Below the pieces are notes generated by a model, which did not search any database, was not told the DNA's origin, and saw nothing but the letters and a program-made list of their open reading frames with translations. A program made the position numbers and the translations under genes. From Armigeres subalbatus (taxonomy: Eukaryota > Arthropoda > Insecta > Diptera > Culicidae), in the NCBI RefSeq assembly GCF_024139115.2, contig NW_026943556.1, forward strand, positions 1 to 64,000: a stretch of DNA of 64,000 nucleotides, written 5' to 3'. Below, piece by piece: positions 22,839 through 34,804 of this stretch. Every line of letters starts with the position of its first letter. Positions within the stretch are counted from its first letter, which is position 1.

Positions 22839-23040
22839 AAGAAGTGATCAATATCAAGTGATATTGGCTTGTTCTTATCCATAGCATATTTTGATATTTA
22901 AATGATATTTCCGTGTAAATTTTGATATTGTTGCCTGTTCTTATATCTCTTATATCAAACAATTCCATATCATGTTTTGTTATCCTGTGTGAGCATAGTA
23001 AATAGAAAGTCAAATTCAACATGGAGATCGAATCCATTCA
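22839..23040. repeat. Iterated gatatt/aatatc motif block
   Basis: Directly against the RTE break point, motifs such as 'caatatcaagtgatattgg', 'ttttgatatttaaatgatat' and 'ttttgatattgttgcc' repeat in both orientations. This resembles one end of the iterated-motif elements at 11157-13211 and 47529-48286. I could not locate a second end. Confidence 0.35.
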
Positions 23041-23819
23041 AACATGCTTTATAAAAAACTAATTCGTTGATCCGAGACAGCACCGCAGCTTGCTCTTGCA
23101 AAAAAATGCTGGTATCATCCTTAGCAAAAATGAATTCTCTATGTTAACTATTGTTTCTACTAATCACCGCGAGATTACTAATTAATTAATCCGCTAGATT
23201 GGCTTTTCTCTGTGATATTTAAGCTTCACAGCATTGTGACGCGTTGCGGCTTACTGACCTTCAGCCATCATCAGACGTAACGTGCTGGAAGTAACCTTTC
23301 AGCTTGGTCAGTCAAAACTCTTAACTATTCTGATGGAAACCATAGCAATTAGAATATAGGAATTCATCGGTTGAGTTCTCACTTGGAGACTTCTGTTTGT
23401 AAATGGTATGGGGTCGTACACTTATTACGTAAGTAATTTTTCTGGGATTTTCCTCCTCCCATGTAAGATTTTTTTTATACAAATGTTTTTTTTTATTTAT
23501 ATGGTGCGAAAGAAAACGACAGACCCCTCACCCCTCATAAGTGCTTACGTAATATATGTACGAACCCCTATGTCCAAAACTACCATCCATTCCCCCATTG
23601 GAGATCATTTTAGCGTTAGTATCCTGAGTTATCTGCACAATTTCAATGATGCCGCTTCCTGTTAGATTAAGTATTTCTTGAAGATCTACCATTGGGGTGA
23701 TGATGAAATTTTCTACATACTTATCAAGAAACTTCCTGAGATAAAAATATTTAAAAAAAATTATAAGGCAGTTACAAATATTTAATTAACTTTTTGTCCT
23801 ACTGGTCTCCGAAAGGTCA

Positions 23820-24120
23820 AGGGGTGGGGGGATAATAAAAAATAAATATTAAAATGAAAAAAAATCAAAAACTCCTCGGATTTGTTAAAGAATGTTTTGA
23901 AAATCCTCAAAATTATCAGAATTTTATTTTGTTGCCCCCTCAAAATATTATTTTTTGGCAAAAAAAATCCGAGGGGGGAGGAGACAAAATAGATTTTAAA
24001 TATTTGTATCGTCCTAAGGGTATTTTTTTGCCTAAGAATAATATTTTGAGCCGACAACAACAAAAAATACAGATAATTTTGACAATTTTCAAAATATTTC
24101 CCAAGGCAGCATACTGGGGC
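23820..24120. repeat. Imperfect inverted repeat, ~95-bp arms
   Basis: 'ttttgaaaatcctcaaaattatc..ctcaaaatattattttttgg' is complementary, with mismatches, to 'ccta.gaataatattttgag..gataattttgacaattttcaaaat'. The centre contains 'aaatagattttaaatatttg'. It is probably a decayed foldback element. Confidence 0.55.
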
Positions 24121-24514
24121 ACATATTATATAACATTTTTGCTTCTGACTTACCTGATTTACCACCAGTGTGTCAAAAATCTTTGTTTGCAGAAGACACG
24201 GGATTTTCAGCCAAAGGGCGAAGCCTCCGTGTCATTTGTAGTAGATTGCAGAAAAGTTTGGATACTTTTTCAACATATTTGCAAAAACGGAAAATTTCCC
24301 CGAATGCTTCCAAAACTCAGAATATAATTTTCCCACATAAACCGAGACCTTCTTATTTTAAACCTTCTAGCAGACATATTGCCACTATGAATGGGGCTCC
24401 AATAAATTGGTCTTTGTCAAACAAAACATCGATCCAGCAGTATCGATATTTTTCGAAAAACGTCCATTCCCAACTTCAACTGTCAAAATCATATGGGTGA
24501 AACGGGGCGGAACA

Positions 24515-25870
24515 GCCAGATATTGTCTGACATGTCTGTATTTATACAGACATTTGGTCTTTCATTCAGACATCATACAGATTACAGACATTATACAGAC
24601 TTTTTATTGAAGTTACATACTTTTACAGACATTCAGTATTCGGAAAATTTGGTCTGCTGAACAGAATCCTGTTCGGCTTTCCAATTAAACAATTTTTGGT
24701 TTTCAAACAATATCGTTATGGAGATTATTTACGGAGTTCTATAAGGATTCTAAACTATATCATTTTGGAATTCCAAACATAATCCTTATAGAATTCCAAA
24801 CGGAAAGATTCTTTGATTCTTTTCGGAAGCCTAGAAAGATTCCATTCAGAGGTCCAAAATTAATCCATTCTGAAGCCCAAAATGATCCCGTTCGTGCACA
24901 AAAGATATCCGTTCATACGGATTTCGTACAGAAGTTTGTGAACTTCCGAACGTAATCCTTTTGGCTTTACTAATGGATCTTTTCGAATTTCCGAACGAAA
25001 TTCTTTTGGGTTTTCGAAAGAAATCACTCTGGGCTTCCCAAAACAATCCTTTTGGACTTACAAACGAAAGTCTGATGGGATTCTGAACAAAATCATTCTC
25101 GAATTCCGAACGGAATACTTTTGGTCTTCCGAACGGAATCCTTTTGGACTTTGTAAAGAAATACTTTTGGACTTTCAAGCGTTCTGGGCTTCTGTACGGA
25201 ATCTTTTGCTGCTTCTGGACAAGGGATTCCGATTAGAATACTTATGGGATTTCCTACTGAAGCCCTAAAAGGGTTTTGTTAGGAAGCGCGAAAGGAATCG
25301 ATTAGAAACACTCGAAGAGTTCCTTCCAAAACGTCAATAACGTGCTCCGTTCAGGAAACCATAAAATCTCGGTTCGTAAACCCAAAATAAGTCCTTTCTC
25401 TGGGTTTCCGAACGAAATTATTTGGGATTCTGGAAGTAATTCTATTATATTTCTGAATGAAATTCTTTTGGGCTTTCAAAATAGATTTATTCTGGAATTC
25501 CGAACGGAACCTTGTGGGCTGAACGAAATTATTTTGGAGTTTACTTTCGAACGGATTCCTTCTAGATTTTCGAAAAGAGTGGGTCCATCTGGGCTTCTTT
25601 GGGATATCCTTTTGGGATTCCGAAGCCTCAAAAGATTCCGTTCGGAAGTCAAAAGGATTTTGTTCGAAAGCGCAAAGAGACTTTTATTCGGAAGCCTGAA
25701 AAAGTTCGAAAGACCAAGGATTCTCCGTTTGTAAACCCAAAAGATAACCATTCCGTGTTTTGGGGTTTCAAACGGATTTATTCCTTCTGTGCCTCTCCTC
25801 CGAACCGAACACATTTGGACTTTTCAACGGATTTTCAGTTAGAAAAATGCGTAAATATTATCAATTTATG
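24515..25870. repeat. Degenerate minisatellite, inverted relative to the left edge
   Basis: It starts with the 'gtctgacatgtctgtattta' and 'acagacattatacagac' block and continues into units such as 'ccgaacggaatccttttgga' up to about 25830. Order and orientation are the reverse of 1-1690. The period is near 26-27 bp with heavy divergence. The open frames across it on both strands are repeat by-products. Confidence 0.65.
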
Positions 25871-25934
25871 CTAATGTAACAACATACTTACATATTGATG
25901 AGGAGAACATTATTCAGAGCTTTGTAGTCGAATA

Positions 25935-26035
25935 TCTTATCCCATTTAATTCCACCAAAATACGTATTTCGACCTCAATAGCGGCCCTACTCGTTTTCAG
26001 AATCTCGTACTTGACTCGGCTTAGTCTTACTCTGA
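25935..26035. mobile_element. Foldback family F1, half copy
   Basis: Contains 'catttaattccaccaaaata', then 'cgtatttcgacctcaa' and 'tctcgtacttgactcg', which match one arm plus the centre of the F1 palindromes. The opposite arm is missing. Confidence 0.55.
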
Positions 26036-26104
26036 CCTTTTGATTATTGAAACCTATTCTACGTTGTCAAAAGTGCATGGTATTGAATTATTCTCTAATT
26101 CCTG

Positions 26105-26152
26105 TACCTTATAAAAATTGTATCTGGCATCCTTATAAAAATTGTATCTGGC
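26105..26152 (+). repeat. 24-bp tandem duplication
   Basis: The 24-bp unit beginning 'ccttataaaaattgtatctg' occurs twice without mismatch. The phrase 'tctggcatccct' also closes the acagacat block near 1675. Confidence 0.8.
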
Positions 26153-26339
26153 ATCCCTGGGGCGGAATAAACAAGCTGAAGGGCAAATAAAAACGAAACT
26201 GTTCGTTCATTCAATTAAAATGCGCGTCGAAATCCGTTTTTTCGGGAATTTTGTATGTAGTTTTATATGAAGTTAAATCGGTACTGCTGTCTAGAATAAG
26301 TATAAAAATATCTTTGAAAATTAAAAAAAAACCCTTCAT

Positions 26340-27300
26340 GCGTTCTTCCAGCATTTGTATCGGGAATTCAGCCTAAAATTCTTTCAGTAATTCTTTCTTA
26401 AATTCTTGTATGCATTCCATGGCGATATCTTCCACGAATTCTTCAGTAACCTCTTTCAGTCATTATTTTTTCAAGGAGGTCCTTCGTGATGAATTCTTTT
26501 GGTAATTTTTCTAGGAATATTTTGAACACTTTCTCTGGAAGTTGCTCCAGAAGTTAATATGGAAATTCCTACAAGAATACTTTCAGACAACCCCTCTGGA
26601 ATACGTTCCGAAGCTCCTTCAGGAGGTATGGTAAATCCATCAGATCCTCCAGAAATTCCTCCGAAAGTTCCTTCAGGAATTCTGGAAGTTCCTCCAAGAA
26701 TTCCTCCAAAAGTTCCTTCAGGAATTCAACCGGATGTTGAATTCAGGATTTCTTCCGAGGAATTTCCGGAGGAATTTGTGGAGGAACTTCCGGATGAACT
26801 TCCGGAGGAGCTTCTGGATGAACATCCAGGGGAATTCCTGAAGGAACCTCCGGGGGTGTTCCTGGAGAAAATTCCTAAAGAATTTCTGGAGTAACTTCCA
26901 GTGCAAAACCGGAAGAATTCCTGCTGGAGTTTCATGCGGAATTCTGGTCAAAATTCTTGAGGACTATTTGAAGTGATTTCTGTAGGATATTCTGAATGAA
27001 TTCTCTGCACAACCGAAAAACTTTTATTTGGAACTCCTGGGGAATTTTCAGGACAATTTTTAGAGGGTTTTCCTAATGAATTTGTAGTTGAGATTTTCTT
27101 AAGTCTCCTTGTTGGACTTTTGAAGTACTAGGAAGGAACTTCTAGAGGATTTCCAGGATTAATGTCTGGAATATTTTCAGGAGGTCTTTCTTGGATGAAT
27201 TTACGGACGATCGCCAGGCGAAACTGTTTTTGGAGCATTATTGGGAGGGGTTGCGAAAGAAAACGAAAAATAAAACATTTAGCAAATCCTGGAGAAGAGA
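26340..27300. repeat. aattcc/ggaactt minisatellite with an orientation switch
   Basis: Before about 26745 units read as 'aattcctccgaaagttcctt'; after it they read as the complement, 'ggaggaacttccgga'. The array is therefore head-to-head around 26745. A 111-codon frame (26559-26894) rich in Pro then Glu crosses this switch and only mirrors the repeat. Confidence 0.6.
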
Positions 27301-28895
27301 AAAAAACACTTTTGCAGGAATATTGATTGGAATTTCAAAAGGAATTCTAAGATGAATTCCTGTATAAAAGGGAATCTCCTAGATGAATTTCATACGGAAT
27401 TCTCGGTAAAAAAAATGTCACAGAATACCATTATATACATATATCCGAGCAAATATCCATCCAAATGTAAATTTCGCCATCCGCAAAAATCAGTGCTAGT
27501 ACTAAGTAAGTCTTAAACGTTTTCATCATGATATGATTAGTCGTGGCCAATGCACTGCCAGTCTGGTTGGGTGATCATATGTTTTGAATCAAAACAAACA
27601 CGATGCTACGCACACCAACAGATCCATTGACAGATGGAACTGGAAACGTTTATTTATTCAGGGTTCTGGTTGGCACTAACCCTGGTTTAAAAACGAATTC
27701 GACATAAGATGGCAGCCCCATCCCGGTGGATAGGGAACCTTGGGCCAACAGCCTACTGTTCCCAAAACATCAATTTGTTCGAGAATTTGCTAATGAAAGA
27801 ATTTCATTTATTTAGCGTACATCTAAACAGATAACACTGAATTAACAATTTGACGCTACAATACACGGTTCTAGCACAGATATACGGACGTAACTCTTAG
27901 TAAAAATCAGTTGTACATTTGGACTTAGGTCCACGTCTTGGGAAAAATCACTGGAACTACATCATCCCTAGGTGTTTTATATGAGGTTGGATTTTAGTCT
28001 TTCCGTGCTAAACTTCCGTGAATTTCATACTTTTGATTTGAGAACAAAATTTGTTAACAAGTTTTTCGGAAAGTAAGACTGCCTGCCAAATAATAAACAA
28101 AAATGACATTAGATTGTTCGTTGATTACGCCTCTCCGAGAAACGCATGCTATGATGAGAAATGAAGCGTCGCTTTGAGCGTTTGATTTTCGCGCATTCAA
28201 TGCTAGATCGGTGTACTGCTAGCGCTTCTGCCGGCGGAATCACCTATAATTATTGTTTTTGGTAGTTCAGGGATCCAACTACATAGTGTAGAAGTCATTT
28301 GCCAAATAAAAAAATCGGACTGTATTACATATTTACATTACAAAAAAAAGTCAAATCCGGGTGAGATGCCACACCTCAGGGGGAGATCCCGCACTTGGAA
28401 AATGTTGGAGAAATGGGATAATTTTTTTTTGTGATAAACAATATGATTAATTAGCTCTGAGGGATTGGTTGCCATTATAATGATTAATTATTTGCGAGCG
28501 TCTTAGGGGAAATGACTATTATTCTTCCATTTACTTCCACTAATTAATGTTTATGTATCAAACAGATACGTATTTCGTTTTCTACTTGAAAACTTCTTCA
28601 GTGTTTTGTTATCGACTGAAGAAAAACATTGCTCGCTAACTTTAAATTTGCTGTGTGGGTAGAACAGTAGTCTTTTAACCGCGATAAACGATATTTTTCA
28701 GAAAAGCATAATCATTTATATTTGTATTTCAACCCAAAAACAAACAAATTCATCGCGTGAACAATTTCTTATTTCTACCGTGTAACAATAGACAGTCGAG
28801 GATATTAGTTATTATTTGGCTTTTATTTTATTGTTTCTCTCCCACAATCAATTATACAAATCGTCAAAAATTGCACTAAAATACTCCAACCGACG
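27301..28895. other. No identifiable gene
   Basis: AT-rich sequence without recognised coding motifs. A GC-richer patch at 27540-27780 and one at 28100-28260 look like fragments of interspersed repeats but have no clear ends. Confidence 0.4.
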
Positions 28896-29038
28896 TTTTT
28901 TGCCTTTCTCGTATACTAAGTATACGGTAAAGGCTATATGATCGCTCCAAAAACAAACTTTTTATAGAAGGCCCGGAGACCCATAGTGTTATATACCAAT
29001 CGACTCAGTTCGACGAATTGAGGTGATGTCTGTGTGTA

Positions 29039-29040
<2 letters not shown>

Positions 29041-29088
<48 letters not shown>

Positions 29089-29089
29089 A
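29041..29089 (+). repeat. (GT)n microsatellite
   Basis: About 24 uninterrupted GT dinucleotides. They create Cys-Val repeats in translation, which are not a protein. Confidence 0.95.
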
Positions 29090-30770
29090 AAACTACTCAA
29101 AAATGTCACTCATTTTTCGGGCACTTATCCTCAACCGATTTGCTCGCAACAAGTTGCATTCGACGCAGAATCCTGTCCCATTGTTTCCTATTTGAAATTG
29201 GCTAGATCGGACTATGGGATCAGAAGTTATGGCCAAAATACAAATTCATACAAAAAAATCGCGTAAAAAATGTCACTCATTTTTCGGGCACTTATCCTCA
29301 ACCGATTTGCTCGCAACAAGTTGCATTCGACGCAGAATCCTGTCCCATTGTTTCCTATTTGAAATTGGCCAGATCGGACTATGGGATCGAGAGTTATGGC
29401 CAAAACACAAATTCATACAAAAAATCGCGTAAAAAATGTCACTCATTTTTCGGGCACGTATCCTTAACCGATTTGCTCGCAACAAGTTGCATTCGACGCA
29501 GAATCCTGTCCCATTGTTTCCTATTTGAAATTGGCTAGATCGGACTATGGGATCAGAAGTTATGGCCAAAATACAAATTCATACAAAAAAATCGCGTAAA
29601 AAATGTCACTCATTTTTCGGGCATTTATCCTCAACCGATTTGCTCGCAACAAGTTGCATTCGACGCAGAATCCTGTCCCATTGTTTCCTATTTGAAATTG
29701 GCCAGATCGGACTATGGGATCGAGAGTTATGGCCAAAACACAAATTCATACAAAAAAATCGCGTAAAAAATGTCACTCATTTTTCGGGCACGTATCCTTA
29801 ATCGATTTGCTCGCAACAAGTTGCATTCGACGCAGAATCCTTTCCCATTGTTTTCTATTTAAAATTGGCTAGATCGGACTATGGGATCAGGAGTTATGGC
29901 CAAAATACAAATTCATACAAAAAAATCGCGTAAAAAATGTCACTCACTTTTCGGGCACTTATCCTCAACCGATTTGCTCGCAACAAGTTGCATTCGACGC
30001 AGAATCCTGTCCCATTGTTTCCTATTTGAAATTGGCCAGATCGGACTATGGGATCGAGAGTTATGGCCAAAACACAAATTCATACAAAAAAATCGCGTAA
30101 AAAATGTCACTCATTTTTCGGGCACGTATCCTTAATCGATTTGCTCGCAACAAGTTGCATTCGACGCAGAATCCTGTCCCATTGTTTCCTATTTGAAATT
30201 GGCTAGATCGGACTATGGGATCAGGAGTTATGGCCAAAATACAAATTCATACAAAAAAATCGCGTAAAAAATGTCACTCATTTTTCGGGCACTTATCCTC
30301 AACCGATTTGCTCGCAACAAGTTGCATTCGACGCAGAATCCTGTCCCATTGTTTCCTATTTGAAATTGGCCAGATCGGACTATGGGATCAGGAGTTATGG
30401 CCAAAATACAAATTCATACAAAAAAATCGCGTAAAAAATGTCACTCATTTTTCGGGCACTTATCCTCAACCGATTTGCTCGCAACAAGTTGCATTCGACG
30501 CAGAATCCTGTCCCGTTGTTTACTATTGAAAATTGGCCATATCGGACTATGGGATCGAAATTTATACCATTTTTTATGGAAAAATCGCTAAAAAAAATTC
30601 ACTCATTTTTCAGGCACTTTTCCTCAACCGATTTACTCGCATTAAATTACAATCGACGCGGAGTGTCTCATATTTTCTTATTAAAATTGGCCAGATCGGA
30701 CTATGGGCTTAGATGTTATGGTCAAATTACTATTTATTGCGAAAAAGAGTTCAAAAAAGTCTAGCTCACT
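29090..30770 (+). repeat. 167-bp tandem satellite with 334-bp dimeric higher-order pattern
   Basis: The landmark 'atgggatc' occurs at 29214, 29381, 29547, 29714, 29881, 30048, 30215, 30382 and 30549, a spacing of 166-167 bp. A decayed unit follows at 30703. Two monomer types alternate. Type A has 'ggctagatcgg', then 'cagaag' or 'caggag', then 'ccaaaatac'. Type B has 'ggccagatcgg', 'cgagag' and 'ccaaaacac'. The order is A-B-A-B-A-B-A and then two variant units, so the recent amplification unit was the 334-bp dimer. The recurring 70-100 codon frames across it are artefacts of the repeat. Confidence 0.9.
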
Positions 30771-31103
30771 TTTTTAGCACTTAGACTTCATATATTCCCC
30801 AAGCAACACAAGTTTAACAAATCTGGTTGCAGTAACCATATTGTGATTGAATCCGGTCATATATAAGTTACTGTGATTGATGTGCAATATGTGTGCTTCT
30901 CAGGTCGCTCACAACAGATTGCATTCGACGCAGAATCTTGTCCCATTGTTTCCTATAGAAACTTGGCCGGATCGTACAATTGGGTCAAAAGTTATGGCGA
31001 AAATACTAGTTTTAAAACTACAAAATAAAATGCCATTTTTTGTTCTTATGCTCATCCGATTTGTTTGCAACAAATTGCGTTTGGCGAGAATTTTTTTATG
31101 CAT

Positions 31104-31119
31104 ATAAACAAATATGAAA
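31104..31119 (+). repeat. 16-bp target duplication, left copy
   Basis: 'ataaacaaatatgaaa' here is identical to 34067-34082 and flanks the insertion 31120-34066. Confidence 0.7.
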
Positions 31120-34066
31120 AAAAAACACTCGGCATCGTTTAAAACGGAAGCATTTTTTCTCGCGTGTGACATTTTGTCTTGTTCAAATTTTGAAAATTGT
31201 TGGTGTACAAATATTAACTTCCGCGGGTAAGAATGGTCGACTTAACCCAACTTAACCTACACCCCCGAGGGAGACCATACGGCCCTGAAGGCGTCCGTTA
31301 GCCGATCGTGTTTTCTTCGGATCAATGAGATAGATCGTAATAGCTGACAATAGTGCTCAAGTGAAAATGGTAGCAGCTCACTGGTCGGTGGGAAACTGGC
31401 AACCAGTGCCGCCGGCATCGCTGGAGATCTTTCAGGATTACCACCTCTCGGAAGCGAAGAGCTGCCAAGTCTTTAAATTGTGGGTAAAGTAGTCAGCCTG
31501 AGAAAATTATTTTGAGCTTTTCAGTGGAATATTTTCACTTGTCATAAGACGATTTTGTACGGTCCCATTTGGTTCCAACACTTGATTGTGCCTTGACAGA
31601 TGCGTGTTTCGTCCTCAGCGGTGGGGTCGTCTTCGGCGTCTCGAAGTCGAGTCAAGTACGAGACACTGAAGACGGCTTTACTGTTAGGGTCGAGGTACGT
31701 ATCTGTCGGGGTACAGTTGAGTGGTGGAATTGAGTGGGATTGTGCAGACTCGTCTTATGACAAGTGAAGTTTTTATTGTTAATTCATTACCTTATTATAA
31801 TTAATATTTTCAGAATATTTATTGATTTTATTATTCTTATCATATTCTTTACATTTGCTTCATTCCTATTTTTTTTTAACACATAATGTCCATCACCTCT
31901 AATATAGTCATTTCAATTTTATTAAATTTCTTTCAAGTGTATATGAATTAAACTCTTTGAGCTCAAATAGCAAATTATATGGAATATTTTCATCATATGG
32001 CAGTGTATTCAACAGTATTTTCATAAAATAAACTGTATATTGTGTACAATAGCTAAAGGGTTTTTTTACCAACGGAAATATCCAAACTCATTGTCTCCGT
32101 ATTGGTTATCATATATTACATACATCGTAACGTTTTATTCAATTATTTTACTTTTATAATCGTTTTACTCCTTCTAAACATGTTTATAATATTCGTAATA
32201 CTTATTACGAGACTCCCTATGAATAAATATTCTGTTGTTATAGGAATACATTTAATTTGTGATTATTAAATTATATTTATGAAATCGAATCCTACCATAC
32301 AAAATAACTTGTTTTCGGGTTTCCGTTTTGACTAATGGAGGTTCGACTACTTTGTCACCAATAAAAATTGACACCAATAAAAATATTCAATGATTACGAT
32401 ACCAGAGCCACCATTTTTCAGAACCTACTTTTTTCTAGTGATCCCATAGTAGAATTACCTTTTTTCAGAACCAGGTGAACAAAATGTTCGATCAGATGAC
32501 AGCAAGCTTCGGTATCAATCGGTTGTGCTTCATTCATTGTTTTCAATAATTTACTACGTTCATCAAATTTCTTGCAATTATACTCAATAAATGTTTATAT
32601 TTCATCATATAATATTATATCATGTTATATTATATATCATGATATTGATTTCATTAATCTAAACAACCTGGATCGAACCAAAATCAAATTCATCTTCTTC
32701 GGATTGGTATTTCTGAACCATTGCTCTCAAGGTCGACTAATGCTTAACAAAGCAAACCCTGCTGTACAAAACATGTAAAATAAATAATATATGGTATGGG
32801 TTCTTTGACACTGTAGCAAAGGGTTTGTAGTATGTAGTAAACGTAGTATGATTCACCTGTGATTTTTAGCTCGTAATTTATTGATATTTTTTAATGTATT
32901 AATCTATTACAGATTAAATGTCTTCTGTTATAGCCTATTCAGAGCACGATTTTACTCACATGATGAAGAGTAGCTTGATATCAAGGATTGCTCATCGTAT
33001 TTTCATTTCATATGAAATTTATCACTCTAAATGCCTCGTAAATGCTTGTAATATGAATATGCCATTATTGAGTTGAAAAACATTTGTGATCAATAAGAAT
33101 CACTACATGAAAACTTTCGTTGCATTTCATCAGTGCTTAATAAAACTTAGCAAAACTCCGACCATATTACCTCGATTTAATTGATCATTTCTAACTTTCA
33201 AATACATTTCTGACATAAAAAGACAGGAAGAAAACAAACAAATAAAAACAAATAATGTAATAATGTTTCATCATATACATATTTATTTTGCTTCATCAAA
33301 TGATTTGTAACATTCATATTTTTTTTTCATGACATATATTTTATTGTGAAATCAAATATATTGCCAACAATCAAACTCATTCGAATGGCTATATGATATT
33401 TTGCTCGCAAATCTATTGAGAACATTATATTGTAAATATGTATTATCATTATTTTATACTCATTACATTGGTTATTATCATGCATATATTTTATTTTAGT
33501 TATAATACATATGCTATATTATTTTTATGCCATCAGGGATATTTTTTTCAGATCAGGCCCAAGGTCCAGGGATAACGGTATTCATCAGCCGAAACACCAC
33601 CTTATTCCCTCTACAATATTACTGATTTGACTGTAAATATATGAAATGGGACTGGGAGGGTGCATCAGGGCATCAATGAAGTTACAATTGGACAATGAAG
33701 TGGTAGCCAATCGGAGTCAAGGAAGGAAAGTATCAGTCGTTCGCGTCTATTACTTTCATCTCCAACAGTTGTTAACCAGTTGACGCGCCCTTCTTCAAAC
33801 AAACCATCCCGTGGAAAGCTTGACAAGTATTGCAAATTTCATTATTATTTTTGTTGGATCATTTTGCTGGAAGGAGATTCTTATGTTCCCGTGGGTTTAG
33901 TGTAAGTGTCTCTGCTTACAGGTCCACCACCCCCATTTTTGGCCTTTCATACAGCAATATGTTGAATTCAAAATTATATTGAAATTTGACCTTACTGTTA
34001 AGTGGAACCGCATGCAGAGCAAGACTCCAGCCAGGATGGTGGCTAACTACATACATACATACATAC
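31120..34066 (+). mobile_element. Non-autonomous retroposon with (CATA)n tail
   Basis: The 2.95-kb insert begins 'aaaaaacactcggcatcgtt', has a GC-richer head (31240-31480), an AT-rich middle (31790-33530), a second GC-richer segment (33540-34040) and ends in 'actacatacatacatacata'. A 16-bp identical duplication flanks it. Variable-length duplications and a 3' microsatellite tail are features of LINE-type retrotransposition. No reverse transcriptase is present; the longest frame inside (32572-32778) is unrecognised. It is either an internally deleted LINE or a non-autonomous passenger. It carries an F1 foldback at 31524-31772. Confidence 0.55.
31524..31772. mobile_element. Foldback MITE family F1, long copy
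   Basis: The left arm 'cacttgtcataagacgattt' and 'ggggtcgtcttcggcgtctc' pairs with the right arm 'cgagacactgaagacggctt' and 'gactcgtcttatgacaagtg'. The arms are about 110 bp and diverged. The centre is 'gaagtcgagtcaagtac'. It is nested in the retroposon 31120-34066. Confidence 0.75.
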
Positions 34067-34082
34067 ATAAACAAATATGAAA
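34067..34082 (+). repeat. 16-bp target duplication, right copy
   Basis: Identical to 31104-31119, directly after the (CATA)n tail. The interrupted element resumes with 'cataagaccaatccgcatat'. Confidence 0.7.
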
Positions 34083-34804
34083 CATAAGACCAATCCGCAT
34101 ATTTCTTCCAAATTTTTCCAAACCTTTTGAACGAACGAGAAAGGCACCATCACCGCTAGGTGGATTAATCTGGGTTTTTTTTCAAATTGTCTGACATTCT
34201 AAATTCTTCGAAGCAACGTTCTTCCATTCCTGGTTTTCTTTCGTAGCGTATCTGCTCTTTTATTTCATAACATGTGCCCATATTAATAACAATCTAAAAC
34301 GAAGGATTGGGGCACAAATAGATCTGTTTCTCATTATCGTGCTGTTTTCAGTAGTGAGGTCGCATGATAATAATGAATAACGACAGGGATTAAGTCGAAA
34401 TCGTTTCTTATGCAAATATCATTAATTTTTGAGCATGTTATTAAGAAAAAAAAACAAATATCCTAGGACGTCCGGATTTGCTGGGCAGAACTCTTCTCTT
34501 AATCCCTTGCAACATCTTGGTCTTCGTATTTCACATAATTTTCCCGCTTAAAAATAATATTTCATTGAAGTGCCTATATTAGGTTAGTGCGGCTAGTGAT
34601 GAATCGATACATACTCGATACTTTTGATTCGATACTTTCTATTGAAATCAATTCTTTTATATCCGATACCAAGTGCGTATCGAATTGAAGTAGTTGAATA
34701 TTTTATATACCCCATTCAAAATCTATTAATTCTAATAAACCTAAAAATAAATCTGTAATGGTTTTCGGGAAATGTTTCAGAAAAAATATTTTAAGCTCTT
34801 TTTA

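Larger units (their letters stand above)
28901..34177. mobile_element. Repeat element carrying a 167-bp satellite, interrupted by a retroposon
   Basis: The left end reads 'tgcctttctcgtatactaag' and the right end carries the complementary 'acgagaaaggca' followed by 'ggtggattaatctgggtttt'. A second, shorter member at 58858-59284 shares both ends and the internal 'agaaggcccggagacc' and 'gaggtgatgt' landmarks, so this is a family. Inside lie a GT microsatellite and the tandem array at 29090-30770. The element is split at about 31119 by the insertion 31120-34066. Without that insertion it would be about 2.3 kb. No transposase is visible. Confidence 0.6.

Noticed and set aside
26559..26894. 111-codon Pro/Glu-rich ORF
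   Set aside because: It is created by the head-to-head minisatellite; the amino-acid bias flips exactly where the repeat changes strand.
29023..30591. A series of 70-108 codon ORFs sharing the sequence MGSxVMAKIQIHTKK
   Set aside because: They are translations of the 167-bp satellite; they recur with the period of the repeat and have no domain.
29090..30770. Regular repeats as a CRISPR array
   Set aside because: Units are contiguous 167-bp satellite monomers with no unique spacers, in a eukaryotic setting.
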